Positions 63,940-64,000 of a stretch of 64,000 bases of DNA are shown here, one piece after another. Within the stretch, counting starts at the first letter, position 1. Every line of letters begins with the position of its first letter. The DNA is taken from the NCBI RefSeq assembly GCF_007558815.1, contig NZ_VLTJ01000001.1, forward strand, positions 84,401 to 148,400, written 5' to 3'. The stretch comes from Verticiella sediminum (GTDB lineage Bacteria; Pseudomonadota; Gammaproteobacteria; Burkholderiales; Burkholderiaceae_B). Made by a program: the position numbers and the translations under genes. The notes beneath the pieces were generated by a model. It was not told the origin of the DNA, searched no databases, and was given only the letters and a program-made list of their open reading frames with translations.

Positions 63940-64000
63940 CGTACGCACCGGGCTGCCCGTCACTGCACTGGGCACGGCCGCGCCGGGGTACCCCGGCGCG
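63932..64000 (+). CDS. Start of the next gene, probably DppC-type permease (partial)
   Basis: An ATG at 63932 overlaps the DppB stop by 8 bases and opens a frame (MTDVRTGLPVTALGTAAPGY) that runs off the window end. Only 23 residues are visible, too few for motifs. By operon logic it should encode the partner permease. Confidence 0.6.
   Translation, partial: MTDVRTGLPVTALGTAAPGYPGA

Noticed and set aside
1..64000. Mobile genetic elements, prophage or integrase genes
   Set aside because: No transposase, integrase or phage structural gene was recognised. The dispersed repeats lack an encoded mobility protein.
1..64000. tRNA or rRNA genes
   Set aside because: No cloverleaf with a CCA-end pattern or rRNA-like stretch was noticed in the intergenic gaps; the gaps are short.

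Overview
The window reads as chromosomal DNA of a high-GC betaproteobacterium of the order Burkholderiales, most likely family Alcaligenaceae (Bordetella/Achromobacter/Pigmentiphaga type). This is inferred from the dusB-fis-purH-ruvC block, the five tripartite-tricarboxylate (Bug/TctC) receptors, the many small catabolic operons next to their own regulators, and a dispersed intergenic repeat that begins with an ATGAA(A/G)CCCACCCC-type block. No tRNA, rRNA, transposase, integrase, phage gene or CRISPR array was seen.

Layout. 1-6.9 kb is housekeeping: end of dusB, fis, purH, ruvC, a stand-alone MOSC N-terminal domain, AsmA and a HIT hydrolase. 6.9-15.1 kb holds a histidine phosphatase, a three-gene AttEFGH-like ABC/lipoprotein operon, a VOC protein, a CYTH-CHAD protein and an EcsC protein. 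15.2-24.1 kb is a catabolic/transport island: a TetR regulator and two CaiB/BaiF CoA-transferases face a complete five-gene Dpp/Opp-type ABC importer across an AT-rich divergent region with three copies of a 16-bp palindrome. 24.1-29.6 kb is a LysR-governed operon (HpcH/HpaI aldolase, LigI-like amidohydrolase, maleate isomerase-like protein, two Bug receptors). 29.6-38.6 kb is an acyl-CoA degradation cluster: nitronate monooxygenase, Bug receptor, enoyl-CoA hydratase, a frameshifted SDR, AMP-ligase, acyl-CoA dehydrogenase, thiolase and a zinc-ribbon/OB partner, with a second TetR and two matching operators. 38.7-42.3 kb has a sulfatase and a Bug receptor facing a LysR. 42.4-47.0 kb is a MarR-FAD hydroxylase-ketopantoate reductase operon with palindromic operators. 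47.1-54.7 kb is an iron-uptake locus: FecI/FecR/TonB receptor with Fur box, DUF3649, PepSY and DUF3325. 54.9-64 kb has a LysR, then a GntR-leuC-leuD-like operon facing an ABC transporter and an isocitrate lyase/PEP mutase-family enzyme.

Main observations. (1) The substrate-binding protein at 61043-62953 has the lobes of a family-5 binding protein in rotated order: a C-lobe-like segment precedes the N-lobe, as in a natural circular permutation. (2) The aconitase-type subunits plus the isocitrate lyase-family enzyme plus a dedicated ABC importer form a candidate uptake and cleavage pathway for a branched hydroxy-diacid. (3) Two related TetR proteins have recognisably related palindromic sites. 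(4) The dispersed repeat occurs three times, once inside the reading frame of a PepSY membrane protein. (5) An SDR gene in the acyl-CoA cluster is broken by a frameshift.

Functional calls rest on motif recognition by eye. Substrates of the transporters and catabolic operons are inferred and not proven.
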